The position numbers and the translations under genes are program-made. DNA of 35,634 nucleotides from Lachnospiraceae bacterium (GTDB lineage: Bacteria > Bacillota > Clostridia > Lachnospirales > Lachnospiraceae). Below the pieces are notes generated by a model, which worked only from the letters and a program-made list of their open reading frames with translations, did no database searches and was not told the origin of the DNA. Location of the stretch: positions 1-35,634 of the forward strand of contig JAFVCQ010000101.1 in NCBI GenBank assembly GCA_017479085.1, in the 5' to 3' direction. Shown here piece by piece: positions 1 through 8,563 of the stretch (its first letter is position 1; each line of letters begins with the position of its first letter).

Positions 1-2
1 AC

Positions 3-452
3 CTGATCGCAAAGATGAAGCTGATCGCAGTGCATGATCTGATCAAGGATAAGAGCCTGCTATTAATCGATGATTCCATCGTCCGGGGCACCCAGCTTCG
101 GGAGACCACCGAATTTTTATATGCCAGCGGTGCGAAGGAGGTTCATATCCGCCCTGCCTGCCCGCCTCTGGTATATGGTTGCAAGTATCTGAATTTCTCC
201 CGTTCTACCTCCGAGATGGATCTGATCACCCGACGGGTGATTGCCAGATTAGAGGGACCCGAAGATGTGTCAGAATCGGTGCTTCAGCAATATACCGACC
301 CGGAATCTCCAAAATATGACCAGATGGTGGAGGAGATCCGCAAGGAGCTTAACTTCACCACCCTGCGTTACAGCCGGTTGGACGATATGTTAGCGGCTGT
401 AGGGATTCCTGCGGAACGTCTCTGCACCTACTGTTGGAATGGACAGGAATAA
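3..452 (+). CDS. purF: Amidophosphoribosyltransferase, C-terminal part (5' end outside window)
   Basis: PurF makes 5-phosphoribosylamine from PRPP and glutamine, the first committed step of purine synthesis, in the cytoplasm. The reading frame is open from the window edge, so only the last ~149 residues are present and the ATG at 15 is internal. The PRPP-binding motif (DDSIVRGTQLRE) lies near the start of the visible part. It is followed by the typical C-terminal segment with RPACPPLVYGCKY and the late 'CTYCWNG' end. The N-terminal glutaminase domain must lie to the left. The gene runs into a strong hairpin terminator shared with the convergent minus-strand operon. The identification is firm; start and upstream context cannot be seen. 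Confidence 0.93.
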   Translation: MIAKMKLIAVHDLIKDKSLLLIDDSIVRGTQLRETTEFLYASGAKEVHIRPACPPLVYGCKYLNFSRSTSEMDLITRRVIARLEGPEDVSESVLQQYTDPESPKYDQMVEEIRKELNFTTLRYSRLDDMLAAVGIPAERLCTYCWNGQE

Positions 453-456
453 GTTC

Positions 457-492
457 AAAAACCCCGCAGTCCGATCTACTGCGGGGTTTTTT
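457..492. terminator. Bidirectional intrinsic terminator between purF and the minus-strand ABC operon
   Basis: A perfect 8-bp GC-rich stem (CCCCGCAG at 462-469, CTGCGGGG at 479-486) with a 9-nt loop is flanked by A5 on the left and T6 on the right. It therefore reads as stem plus U-tract on both strands. It ends purF on the plus strand and the operon ending at 476 on the minus strand. The stop codon of the 74-residue ORF lies inside the hairpin. Confidence 0.9.
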
Positions 493-700
493 GCAGGAGG
501 GACACAATGCCTTGCACGATCCATCCACTGAGCACGCCCGTCATGGCAATTGTGATGAATCGGATTACGTTCATCAGTTTCCGGATATCTCCCTTTCGCA
601 GATGGAACAGAAAAACAGCCATGCATAAAAAGAAAACCGATGGCACTGCAAAATACCAAAAGCCTCTCGTAGACATTCTTACAAGATCAATCCAATTCAT
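476..700 (-). CDS. Small two-helix membrane protein, unknown
   Basis: The 74-residue product has two strongly hydrophobic segments (about residues 14-32 and 47-67) separated by a basic loop (HLRKGDIRK), so it is probably a two-pass membrane protein. I do not recognise a family. Its ATG lies inside the last codons of the CARDB-like gene (overlap 687-700), with a weak TAGGG-like site just upstream, so translational coupling is plausible. It is the last gene of the minus-strand operon, and its TAG stop falls inside the shared terminator. Overlap, hydrophobic pattern and position support a real gene. The short length and weak ribosome binding site limit confidence. Confidence 0.55.
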   Translation of the reverse strand: MNWIDLVRMSTRGFWYFAVPSVFFLCMAVFLFHLRKGDIRKLMNVIRFITIAMTGVLSGWIVQGIVSLLQKTPQ

Positions 701-2228
701 TTTCCCTACGCTTTCTACTCACAAACACGATTCCAATACCTGCTATGACAACAGCCAATACAACCACCGACACCCACCATTGCCCCGCAGACCTTTTTTC
801 ATCCTCCTTCTTGTTTCCGGTTGAAAACTCCGGTTTTTCTATTGTGGTCATAAAAGAAAAATCCTGTGTGTATTCCTGTCCCTCTGCATCCTCATAGGTC
901 ATCGTGATCACCCCCTCCGTACTTCCATATTGTTCACCCTCTGCCTGATCCTTTGTAGAAATAAACAGATTCATCGATGCAGTCCCGTCTGTTCCCCCCT
1001 CCAGATTGCCAATAAAAGCAGTACTCGTCTCCACAAGCCCCTCTCCTTCAATATTGCAGCGGACATTATATACCTTACTCCGCCCCAGATTCATCACCTG
1101 AAAGTCCAGCGGCAGTGTATCTCCTGCTGTTACACTTCGTGCAATCTGTGGAACCGTTAACTCCACCTTCATCATTTGCCTGACGGGAATGGCAATGGAA
1201 CCGGTCGAGTTTAGAGTGGCGGCATCTGCATTGTCATAATTCATGTTGAAGGTAATCTTATAATTTCCCTCCCGGGTATTCCGGTTGACATGGAAATGTA
1301 CAGGAAGCTCCATGCTGCTTCCTTTTCCAAGCCCGGTAACATATATGCTTTCCGAAGCATCCATGAAACAAAAGGCTTCATTATCATAATCAACCGTTAT
1401 CACCATATTCTGAACGTCTTTTGCCATATTTGTATTTTTTATGGTCACTGTGGCTGTGAAATCGGTTCCTGCCTCCACTGTACCGGGTTTCAAAGAACAT
1501 GCGCTTACCAAGACAACCGGTTCCGGTGTCGGAGTGGTTTCACCTCCTCCGGCTTCGGGAGCTGGGACATCCTCTCCGGAATTCGATTCTGCATCATCAG
1601 TCCCATCCGGATCCCTTCCATCTGTGATTGAAATATAAATGGTAAAGCTCTGCGATATGGCATGCTCCTTCCCATCCTTTGCCGATACGATAACCGTCAC
1701 CGGATAGATTCCGTTGTACCGCACCTTTACCAGTGACAGATCAAACCTTATATAATAGATCTGATTCTGCCGGCTGGTTCCATTCACCGGCATTTCCGCC
1801 AGTGAAAATGTCTTCTCATAATTCTTATATGTAAATGGAGAGTGCTGCGTTGCCCCCAGATCCACACTGGCAGTCAGCTCATTGTTTTTCAATTCCCCGT
1901 CTGCTGTTAATGGGAGGATCAGGAGCACTTTATTGTCTGACACGGAAGGCATGTATCCATTCTTATATGCTTTTTTCATCCCTTCATAGACATTCTGATT
2001 GTCAATGGATAAGGTGACAGTACCCTCTGCATCCGCAGCAGCATTTTCTCCTGCCTCATCCTGTTGCATATCATCCGTTCTTTGCTGTTGGGGCGTTGGG
2101 GCATCTGTCCCGTTATCGCCCTCTGACAAAATCCGGTTTCCTGCATCTGTATTTTGTGCTGCTGCATGCCCAACCGATAGAGATAAGATGCATATACAGC
2201 AGACCATGATACCAATTACCCGTTTCAT
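687..2228 (-). CDS. Membrane-anchored surface protein with CARDB-like domains
   Basis: Translation most likely starts at the ATG at 2228, six codons inside the longest frame, because GAGGAGGG lies 3-4 nt upstream. The 513-residue product has a signal peptide (MKRVIGIMVCCICILSLSVG, then AAAQ). A low-complexity acidic region follows, then beta-rich extracellular segments. One segment (after 'PTPEPVVLVSACSLKPGTVEAGTDFTA') resembles CARDB/COG1361 adhesion-like domains. The end has a single transmembrane helix (WWVSVVVLAVVIAGIGIVFV) and a basic tail (SRKRRE). It is thus an outward-facing, membrane-tethered protein. It follows the ABC ATPase gene, with 42 bp between, in the same operon. This suggests a surface partner of the transporter; the function is inferred only from context. 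Confidence 0.8.
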   Translation of the reverse strand: MKRVIGIMVCCICILSLSVGHAAAQNTDAGNRILSEGDNGTDAPTPQQQRTDDMQQDEAGENAAADAEGTVTLSIDNQNVYEGMKKAYKNGYMPSVSDNKVLLILPLTADGELKNNELTASVDLGATQHSPFTYKNYEKTFSLAEMPVNGTSRQNQIYYIRFDLSLVKVRYNGIYPVTVIVSAKDGKEHAISQSFTIYISITDGRDPDGTDDAESNSGEDVPAPEAGGGETTPTPEPVVLVSACSLKPGTVEAGTDFTATVTIKNTNMAKDVQNMVITVDYDNEAFCFMDASESIYVTGLGKGSSMELPVHFHVNRNTREGNYKITFNMNYDNADAATLNSTGSIAIPVRQMMKVELTVPQIARSVTAGDTLPLDFQVMNLGRSKVYNVRCNIEGEGLVETSTAFIGNLEGGTDGTASMNLFISTKDQAEGEQYGSTEGVITMTYEDAEGQEYTQDFSFMTTIEKPEFSTGNKKEDEKRSAGQWWVSVVVLAVVIAGIGIVFVSRKRRENELD

Positions 2229-2270
2229 GTTCCCTCCTCGTATCAAACCATAACTCCAAAAGCTTTGTCA

Positions 2271-2954
2271 CTACAAATCCCATTCAGCATCTGCCGATAA
2301 TCCTGTTCCATCTGCAAATCTTACCATCTTCATGACACCGGCATCCATCTCACATACCGTATCACAGAGCTCGTCAATATCTGCCTGATTATGGCTCGCC
2401 AGCAGGATAGTCTTACCTTCCTCGCGCAGTGCCCTGATCAGAACACGCATCTGTGCCACACCATTCTTATCCAATCCATTAAACGGTTCATCCAGAATCA
2501 GGATGGAGGGATTCTCCATGATTGCCTGGGCGATTCCAAGTCTCTGGCGCATGCCAAGAGAATATTTTCCCACCGGCTTTTTCAGATCCGGATTAAGCCC
2601 CACTCTCCTTATCACATTACGTATCTCCTGCTCACCGATCACACGTTTCAGCGAAGCCAGTATTTTCAGATTCTTCACACCGGTAAGTCCCGGCAGGAAT
2701 CCGGGCGTCTCTATTATGATTCCCATATCCTCCGGAAAATCCGTTTCCCTGCCCACTACTTTTTCATTCACCAGAATCCTTCCTTTATCCGGATGTAAAA
2801 AGCCACAGATACATTTCATCAATACCGTCTTCCCGCTTCCATTGTTTCCAACGATTCCGTGGATCTGCCCTCTTTCAAATTCACGGCTGATTCCCTTTAA
2901 CACCTCTTCCTCTCCGAATGTCTTTCTCACATTCTGCACACTGATCACACCCAT
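2271..2954 (-). CDS. ABC transporter ATP-binding protein (ABC-2/drug-export-like)
   Basis: This 227-residue nucleotide-binding subunit has all core motifs: Walker A GNNGSGKT (about residues 36-43), signature region YSLGMRQRLGIAQA, Walker B ILILDEPFNGLD, and the switch histidine in LLASHNQADI. The SLGMRQ form of the signature is common in ATPases of ABC-2-type exporters (BcrA/NosF-like). The ATG overlaps closely with the end of the preceding permease gene, and its ribosome binding site (GAAGGAGG) lies within that gene's last codons. It should energise the two membrane proteins encoded just upstream. Direction and substrate are unknown; export, lipid or peptide handling, or antimicrobial resistance are the usual roles of such systems. 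Confidence 0.92.
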   Translation of the reverse strand: MGVISVQNVRKTFGEEEVLKGISREFERGQIHGIVGNNGSGKTVLMKCICGFLHPDKGRILVNEKVVGRETDFPEDMGIIIETPGFLPGLTGVKNLKILASLKRVIGEQEIRNVIRRVGLNPDLKKPVGKYSLGMRQRLGIAQAIMENPSILILDEPFNGLDKNGVAQMRVLIRALREEGKTILLASHNQADIDELCDTVCEMDAGVMKMVRFADGTGLSADAEWDL

Positions 2955-2955
2955 C

Positions 2956-3876
2956 CTATATTCCTCCTTCTGTTCCTGTAAATAAAAAGCTGTAATTCCG
3001 TATCAGGCGGAGTGCCAAACAGAAACACCCTGCGATCAATATGAGAAAGCTTCCCACGGTCTGTCCCAGAGTCGGCAGCAGATCATAGCCAAAATTATGT
3101 CTCTGGAAGGTTGCCTGATTGAGCGGCGACAGCCAGCCTACGATCACATTTGCCTTGTAGGATTCCGCTTCCGACAGCTTCAGAATGGTCTTGAATGTAT
3201 CCGGTGCGAGCAAAAATCCATATAAGCTGAAGCTAAATGCACCAACCATTCCGGCGATCTGCCCCTTATATAACGTACAGACCAGCATCAGAAACACCAA
3301 TAACAGCGTGTATAACAGCATCAGTCCAAAAATAACTGCCATGCATTGATATGGCGTAGACATTTCCATCGTCTTTATCGTTGCAGGAACCGCAATCCGT
3401 TTCCCTGCACCGGAATATCCAAGTCTTGCTGCCGTCTCACTCCACATATTTCCGACAAAGGACCGGTTCATGCATATGACCGAGGTAGCAGCCAGCACAA
3501 ACAGCATGTAGAGAACCGTTGCCGCCACGATATAAACCGCCTGTCCCGCCAGCCAGCTCCTCCGCTTTGTGCGCATTAAAAAGAAGGGTGTCCCGCTTGA
3601 GAGAAACGGCATATCCGCAAACAAAAATATCAGCAGAAGGGAGGCCAGCAGGATCGAATTGCTGTCACTAAAAGTCCATATAAAGGGTTCAAAGATCTGC
3701 ATCGTCACATCATAATGCTCTGCATACCGGACTACCTTATCTGACAACAGAAAGCAGAGAATAAAAGCAAGGGAAAATGTGATCCCAATTCTTGGATTTT
3801 TTCTCCATAACCGGAAATCATACATCACAACCGACAATACCTGACCGTTTCCCCTGCTTATATGCCATTTCTGCAT
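2956..3876 (-). CDS. ABC-2-like membrane permease subunit B
   Basis: This 306-residue integral membrane protein has about six hydrophobic segments, at roughly residues 30-45, 70-90, 110-135, 180-205, 210-230 and 270-295. A cytoplasmic-looking N-terminus (MQKWHISRGNGQ, then YDFRLWRKNP) resembles ABC-2 permeases. The start is supported by AAGGAGGGAAAGAAG upstream of ATG. It is followed directly by the ATPase gene (1 nt between stop and start) and preceded by a second membrane protein 35 bp upstream. There is no clear sequence signature of a specific substrate class. Confidence 0.8.
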   Translation of the reverse strand: MQKWHISRGNGQVLSVVMYDFRLWRKNPRIGITFSLAFILCFLLSDKVVRYAEHYDVTMQIFEPFIWTFSDSNSILLASLLLIFLFADMPFLSSGTPFFLMRTKRRSWLAGQAVYIVAATVLYMLFVLAATSVICMNRSFVGNMWSETAARLGYSGAGKRIAVPATIKTMEMSTPYQCMAVIFGLMLLYTLLLVFLMLVCTLYKGQIAGMVGAFSFSLYGFLLAPDTFKTILKLSEAESYKANVIVGWLSPLNQATFQRHNFGYDLLPTLGQTVGSFLILIAGCFCLALRLIRNYSFLFTGTEGGI

Positions 3877-3911
3877 CTTCTTTCCCTCCTTAACATCTGT
3901 ACATTCGATTC

Positions 3912-4811
3912 CTAAAGCTTCTTTTCCTCACGGATCACAAAGATCCCACTGATCAAAATGGAGCTCTCAAGCACAAAAAGGACAACACCCCAGCATCCAA
4001 ACGGCATATGCTCCGGGCGAACCCACTCCTTTGGATACAGTACATAACAATCCTTAAAATACCTCTCACACAAAATAACAAGCAGATAATAAAAGATAAA
4101 TGGCGCTGCATATGCCATATATTTGCTGTCCGTAAAAGCCGCAGAAACCATTCCCACCAATGACCAGAACGCACCAGATACATCGATCAGGAGCAGAGAT
4201 TGCAAAAAGGGAAGCAGCCACGCTGCATGCTGCACCGACACTTGTGCGGAATCGACAGCCCGTTCCATCGGCAGAACGAGCAACGTTTCCAATCCGAACA
4301 TAAGCAAAATTCCGATCGTCAGTGCCAATCCACCCGATGCCATACAGGCTACGATCTTCCCGGTCATATAATCCCTTCTATTTGTCCTTGGCAGATACGC
4401 TTTGATATAGCCCGTCCGAATATCCTCCATATAGGATGCGGTAAATGGCAGTGCACACAGGATAGGAAGCGCAAATGTAAATGCATCCGATTCCATAGCT
4501 GTCTGTATGATGGTAATATGAAATCCATTTTCCAATAACTCCTTCGAACGAAATGCCGTAAGCATATCCGTAAAGGTTCCCAGCACAAGCACAAGCACCG
4601 TACCGGCTATCGCCAGGATAAATCCCGGATCAGTCACTGCCTGCTGCATGCTCGTCTTTCTCACAAGCCTTCTCACCCTGATCTGTGGTCTTCCCCTGTT
4701 TTCATTCATCCGGTCAATACAGGCATTGAGGTCTGCCTTCCATCTTTGAACTTCTTCGTCCTCTTTCCATGCCGGAGCTTTCCCTGCTGCCGGATTCTGA
4801 TCCGGCATCAT
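3912..4811 (-). CDS. ABC-2-like membrane permease subunit A
   Basis: The product is a 299-residue membrane protein. A ~70-residue polar N-terminus contains the basic stretch RVRRLVRKTSMQQ. Then come about six hydrophobic segments, including 'FILAIAGTVLVLVLGTF' and 'FTFALPILCALPFTASYM'. The segment 'EDIRTGYIKAYLPRTNRRDYMTGKI' is typical of ABC-2 permeases. The start ATG at 4811 shares its A with the TGA stop of the lipoprotein gene, so the two are translationally coupled; GAGGG lies 6 nt upstream. A second ATG follows immediately. It probably pairs with subunit B and the ATPase. Confidence 0.82.
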   Translation of the reverse strand: MMPDQNPAAGKAPAWKEDEEVQRWKADLNACIDRMNENRGRPQIRVRRLVRKTSMQQAVTDPGFILAIAGTVLVLVLGTFTDMLTAFRSKELLENGFHITIIQTAMESDAFTFALPILCALPFTASYMEDIRTGYIKAYLPRTNRRDYMTGKIVACMASGGLALTIGILLMFGLETLLVLPMERAVDSAQVSVQHAAWLLPFLQSLLLIDVSGAFWSLVGMVSAAFTDSKYMAYAAPFIFYYLLVILCERYFKDCYVLYPKEWVRPEHMPFGCWGVVLFVLESSILISGIFVIREEKKL

Positions 4812-6313
4812 CAATATCCCTCAATGATATCGATCACACTTCCGTCCACTGCATTGACGGCCAGAACGATATAAGGCTCTTCCTCTGAATTTTCCCAGTC
4901 CTCCCACTTTTCCGTATATTCATTATATGCATGGTATTGCTCGTCAACAGACCCATAGAATACCCATGTTGGCGTCAGCAGTCCGGTTCGGTCACCGCCG
5001 GAATCCCTCACCCGCATTAGTGCGAGTTTGACACTATGAACCCTGACATCAATGGATGCCGTATTCTCACTCTCCAGCTCGCCCTCATAGATGACCGGCA
5101 TCATCTTCTCAAATATATCCGAGGCCTCCGCAAAGGAGATAATCCCCACATCCTCCGCAACATTTCCTTTGACTTCAACAGGGAATTCCCATTGAAACCA
5201 CACAATTCCTTTCGGTTCTACAAAAATCTCTATTCTTTCATAGCACCATATCAGTGCTGCTTCATCGTCACCAATCAGTCCGGAAGCAGTTCCGGCAAAC
5301 GGAATATCATCGACAGTCCTTGTATAAAAAAATTCATAGGCAGTATAATGGTCTGCATCTTCCATAGAATCCGGTTCCTCCGGCGCTCTCTCCAATTCTT
5401 TTTCACTTCTGCCGGCCACTGCAGACACTGCACATTCCTCTGCCTCTACCCCGATCTCAGAAAAAAAATCATCCACAATCTTTTTTGCATTTTCATATGA
5501 CAGTCCAATTTCTTTTTCGGCTGTCTTTTTTTCTTCCTCACTCGTCAGAGCGGTTCCCGTTCTGCCTGAATAATTATATTCGCCTTTGCCTGTATAATGC
5601 ATGTAGCTCCATGCGGACGAATCAGGTGGATAATTGATAACATCAAAAGAACCCACAGCATTTTGGCAAGTCACTCCCGGTATATATTCTTTCCCATTCG
5701 CAGTGTACACCTCCTGATCGGTCAGGGTAGAAGCCACAGGAACTTCTTTCAATGTACTCTCTTCCGGTGCCTGCTCATATGCCTCCTGCAAATCCTGAAT
5801 CTCCTGCTGCAAAAACTCTTTTTGTTGCTCTATATACTCTTCCGAATCTACTTCATCATCCGACAGCCGGGCAAGCTCCTGCTTAAGTTTCAGGATTTCC
5901 TCTTCACATCCTGCCTTTGTAAGATCTGTTCCCTCATACGTATAAGTTTCTTCTCCCTGAAAGAAATAATCATAGGTTCTGGTCACTAGTTCCTGTGAAA
6001 ACCGGCCCCCCTCAACCTCATACATCGGTATAGAATCCTTATCCGGAATCCATATATCCGCATCTGCTGTAACCTGTAATGTCCGGTCTGCATTTTCATA
6101 GCTGTAATCATAATGCTCCTGCGTCTTCCGGGCGACCGCACTCAGGTTGTTATCTTCATCAGCGCCCTGCCTGGCCGCTTCCTTTAATCTCTCATTATTT
6201 TTCTGCGTTACTATGCCGGAATCCGGTGTGGCTGCACAGCCTGCCATATTACAGAGTATTGCGGCAATCCAGCCCGCTGCATATAATTTTCTCGTGATCC
6301 TTTGCTTTTTCAT
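4811..6313 (-). CDS. Large lipoprotein of the ABC module, unknown family
   Basis: The 500-residue product begins with a lipoprotein signal: basic KKQRITRKLY, a hydrophobic core, then the lipobox NMAGC. It should be lipid-anchored on the outer face of the membrane. The rest is strongly acidic, with a coiled-coil-like segment around residues 125-180 rich in E, Q and L, and a C-terminal part ending 'VLAVNAVDGSVIDIIEGY', reminiscent of peptidase-propeptide or regulatory-type beta modules. I cannot assign a family firmly. The ATG at 6313 is preferred to 6319 because AAAGGAG is 9 nt away instead of 3. It is the first gene of the ABC operon, behind a predicted response-regulator site. Confidence 0.8.
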   Translation of the reverse strand: MKKQRITRKLYAAGWIAAILCNMAGCAATPDSGIVTQKNNERLKEAARQGADEDNNLSAVARKTQEHYDYSYENADRTLQVTADADIWIPDKDSIPMYEVEGGRFSQELVTRTYDYFFQGEETYTYEGTDLTKAGCEEEILKLKQELARLSDDEVDSEEYIEQQKEFLQQEIQDLQEAYEQAPEESTLKEVPVASTLTDQEVYTANGKEYIPGVTCQNAVGSFDVINYPPDSSAWSYMHYTGKGEYNYSGRTGTALTSEEEKKTAEKEIGLSYENAKKIVDDFFSEIGVEAEECAVSAVAGRSEKELERAPEEPDSMEDADHYTAYEFFYTRTVDDIPFAGTASGLIGDDEAALIWCYERIEIFVEPKGIVWFQWEFPVEVKGNVAEDVGIISFAEASDIFEKMMPVIYEGELESENTASIDVRVHSVKLALMRVRDSGGDRTGLLTPTWVFYGSVDEQYHAYNEYTEKWEDWENSEEEPYIVLAVNAVDGSVIDIIEGY

Positions 6314-6347
6314 AAACATCTGCTCCTTTGCTTTCGATTATGAATGG

Positions 6348-6405
6348 ATTGTAAGTCTTTCCCTATTCGAAAGTCATCAAAAAACTGTAAGGAAGTTGTA
6401 AAATG
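6348..6405 (-). promoter_or_regulatory. Promoter and direct-repeat box of the lipoprotein/ABC operon
   Basis: On the minus strand a -35-like TGACTT (6371-6376) and -10-like TACAAT (6348-6353) are 17 bp apart. Just upstream lie two 11-bp direct repeats (plus-strand ACTGTAAGGAA and GTTGTAAAATG, 6384-6405). The second repeat matches the pair in front of the response-regulator gene. An OmpR-family dimer binding site is the simplest reading. The promoter elements themselves are only moderate matches. Confidence 0.55.
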
Positions 6406-6412
6406 CGCTTTG

Positions 6413-7834
6413 TTATCCGTCCATCTGAACGATAAACCGGCTTCCGATTCCCACCTCACTGCTCACTGTCATCCGGGCATTGTGCAGCCTGGCGATCCGT
6501 TTACAGATGGCAAGGCCGAGACCGAATCCTTCCTGCTTTCTGGATGCATCTCCCTGATAGAAAGGCTGCATGATCTTATCCAGTTCCCCTCTTTCTATCC
6601 CCGAACCATTATCATCCACCTCGATCCTGCTGTCCTGCAGCCGTATCTGTATTTCCGTGGCACCCGCTTTACATGCATTGTCAAACAAATTCGTTACCAG
6701 AACCATCAAAAGATCCCTGTCTCCGTACAAACAGGAGTTCTTCTCTCCTTCTTTTTTGACGGAAAAGATGACGTGAACACCCTGCTCTGCCACTTTTGCA
6801 TACAGTATCTGCTCCAACCTCTGTCCAAAGTCATCCAGATCGATGTTTGAAAAGGTAAACTTTGTATGCTCCACGGAGATCAACTGCGTCAGCTTGGTCG
6901 AAAGTCGTTCCAGCCGCCGACTCTCACTATCCACGAATTCGATCGCTTCTTTTCGCTGATCTTCTGTCAGCTTTGCGTGTTTCAGCGCATATGCATAACC
7001 GGTAATGGCAGTGACCGGAGTCCGCATCTCATGAGCCAGTGCGGAAAGGAGCATATTCTGCTCCTCCACCTTGCTCTCCACCTCTCCAATATGGATTTTT
7101 ACTGCCTCCTGCATCTGATCAAATGATTTTTCGAGTGAACGAATCTCATCTGACACATCGGATGTCCTGCTGACAGCCTCCGCTGCTGCATATTTTTCCG
7201 CAATCACATTGGCATCCCTTTGAAACTGCTGCAAAGGACGAAGCTGCCATTTCAGATAAACAAAGGCGCCTGCTGCCGCCAGAAACAGCATAAACAGACC
7301 GATTCCGATACAGAATCCCCCCAGATCCTTCACCTCATTCATACTGTCTGTAATACTCCGGACAACCGAGATCGTATACGTCTTTTGATGCATTTCTCTC
7401 TCTACCCCGACCACACAGAAATATTCATGTTCCCAGAAAATGATTGCCCCCATATAGGTATATGCAGTATGCGCTTCCTCTTTTCTCTCCCCGTAGTTTT
7501 CCAAAACAGCCCTTGCATCGATTCCTGAATTGTTATAGATATCCCCATCCGGCCCCTGCAAAACAAATTCACTGCCTTCACTGCTTGTAAGTGCGACTTC
7601 CGAAAAAGCATATTTATGAAGTGAACGCTGTGTTTGATCCGATATAGCATTCGAAAACTGCCCACTCAATCTCTCAAACTGTCTGATAACACTTTTCTCT
7701 TCACCGAAAGTATAGGAAAATGCTTCTTTCTCCTGTAATTGAATATTTTTATAAATCATGATTCCACAACATAATCCCAATGCAGCCATCAGCAGAACCA
7801 CTATGCCCACCGTCAGTTTCATGCGGAGATTCAT
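6413..7834 (-). CDS. Sensor histidine kinase
   Basis: The start at 7834 is chosen because its ATG overlaps the response-regulator stop as ATGA and GGAGGTG lies 5 nt upstream; the longer frame is not supported. The 473-residue protein has TM1 (~7-27), an extracytoplasmic sensor region (~30-170), TM2 (~171-193) and a HAMP-like linker. The dimerisation/phospho-acceptor motif is ALAHEMRTP with His268. The ATPase domain has an N-box (NLFDNACKAGAT), G1 (VDDNGSGI) and G2 (GFGLGLAI). All catalytic motifs are intact. It should phosphorylate the OmpR-type regulator encoded directly upstream. The signal sensed is unknown; neighbouring export-type ABC genes suggest an envelope or antimicrobial cue. Confidence 0.93.
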   Translation of the reverse strand: MNLRMKLTVGIVVLLMAALGLCCGIMIYKNIQLQEKEAFSYTFGEEKSVIRQFERLSGQFSNAISDQTQRSLHKYAFSEVALTSSEGSEFVLQGPDGDIYNNSGIDARAVLENYGERKEEAHTAYTYMGAIIFWEHEYFCVVGVEREMHQKTYTISVVRSITDSMNEVKDLGGFCIGIGLFMLFLAAAGAFVYLKWQLRPLQQFQRDANVIAEKYAAAEAVSRTSDVSDEIRSLEKSFDQMQEAVKIHIGEVESKVEEQNMLLSALAHEMRTPVTAITGYAYALKHAKLTEDQRKEAIEFVDSESRRLERLSTKLTQLISVEHTKFTFSNIDLDDFGQRLEQILYAKVAEQGVHVIFSVKKEGEKNSCLYGDRDLLMVLVTNLFDNACKAGATEIQIRLQDSRIEVDDNGSGIERGELDKIMQPFYQGDASRKQEGFGLGLAICKRIARLHNARMTVSSEVGIGSRFIVQMDG

Positions 7835-8487
7835 TCCTTCACCTCCAGACGATATCCTATTTTGGGAATGCATGTGATACAAAGTCCCGTCTTTTTCCGC
7901 AGCTGTGCAATGTGCACATCCACTGTGCGGGTGCTGCCCTCATAATATATATTCCACACCTCATTTAACATCTTATCCCTGCCAAGTACCACATTTTGAT
8001 TTCTTACCAGCAACAGCAGCAGATCAAATTCAATAGGTGTCATCACAAGCTCCTCTCCTGCCCTCCTTACACTTCTCTCCCGGGTATTGATCTCAATATC
8101 CCCGATCTGAAACGTGACCTGCTTTTTTCCATACCGCTTGAGTACCATGTCAATCCGTGCAATGACCTCTAACATCTCAAAGGGTTTTACAACGTAATCC
8201 TCCGCCCCGCCTGTCAATCCCTGCAGCTTGGATTCCAGATCTCCCTTCGCAGTCAGATAGATCACAGGAATGTTATGTTCCTTGAGTGGCGCAAGCAAGG
8301 CAAATCCATCTGTCTTCGGAAGCATTACATCCACCAGTGCCAGATCAGCGGTTCCGTCCTGCACCAGCCAGTCAAGTACCTCCTGCCCATCCATCAGAGG
8401 TACGGTCTCATGACCAACGATTCCAAGATTCAAGCAGAGCATTTTGTTGATGGCAATTTCGTCTTCTATGACTAAAATTCTACCCAA
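7831..8487 (-). CDS. OmpR-family response regulator (TTG start)
   Basis: The 218-residue regulator has a receiver domain (phospho-acceptor Asp53 in LALVDVMLPK, Lys81 in YLTAKGD) and a C-terminal winged-helix DNA-binding domain (from ~QIGDIEINTRERSVRR to the end). No ATG fits. The start is a TTG at 8487 placed 6 nt after a near-perfect AGGAGGTG, which is strong evidence for a TTG start. It overlaps the kinase gene by 4 nt. Direct repeats with an 11-bp period lie in its own promoter and also upstream of the ABC operon. This supports autoregulation and control of the transporter, as known for other OmpR-family systems. Confidence 0.93.
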   Translation of the reverse strand: MGRILVIEDEIAINKMLCLNLGIVGHETVPLMDGQEVLDWLVQDGTADLALVDVMLPKTDGFALLAPLKEHNIPVIYLTAKGDLESKLQGLTGGAEDYVVKPFEMLEVIARIDMVLKRYGKKQVTFQIGDIEINTRERSVRRAGEELVMTPIEFDLLLLLVRNQNVVLGRDKMLNEVWNIYYEGSTRTVDVHIAQLRKKTGLCITCIPKIGYRLEVKE

Positions 8488-8515
8488 TTTTTACACCTCC
8501 TATTGCTTCCCTTTT

Positions 8516-8563
8516 ATTGTACAATAGAATCGCAACGGAATGTTGTAAAATAGTTGTAAAATT
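8516..8563 (-). promoter_or_regulatory. Response-regulator promoter with 11-bp direct repeats
   Basis: Two adjacent copies of GTTGTAAAAT(A/T) (8542-8552 and 8553-8563, plus-strand reading) lie upstream of a minus-strand -10-like TACAAT (8516-8521). The region where a -35 would sit (8539-8544) has no consensus and overlaps the repeats. That arrangement is typical of promoters that need an activator bound at -35. An autoregulatory box is inferred. Confidence 0.6.

Noticed and set aside
6344..6850. 168-residue plus-strand frame antisense to the kinase
   Set aside because: Antisense shadow of the strongly supported histidine kinase, without a ribosome binding site or protein-like pattern.
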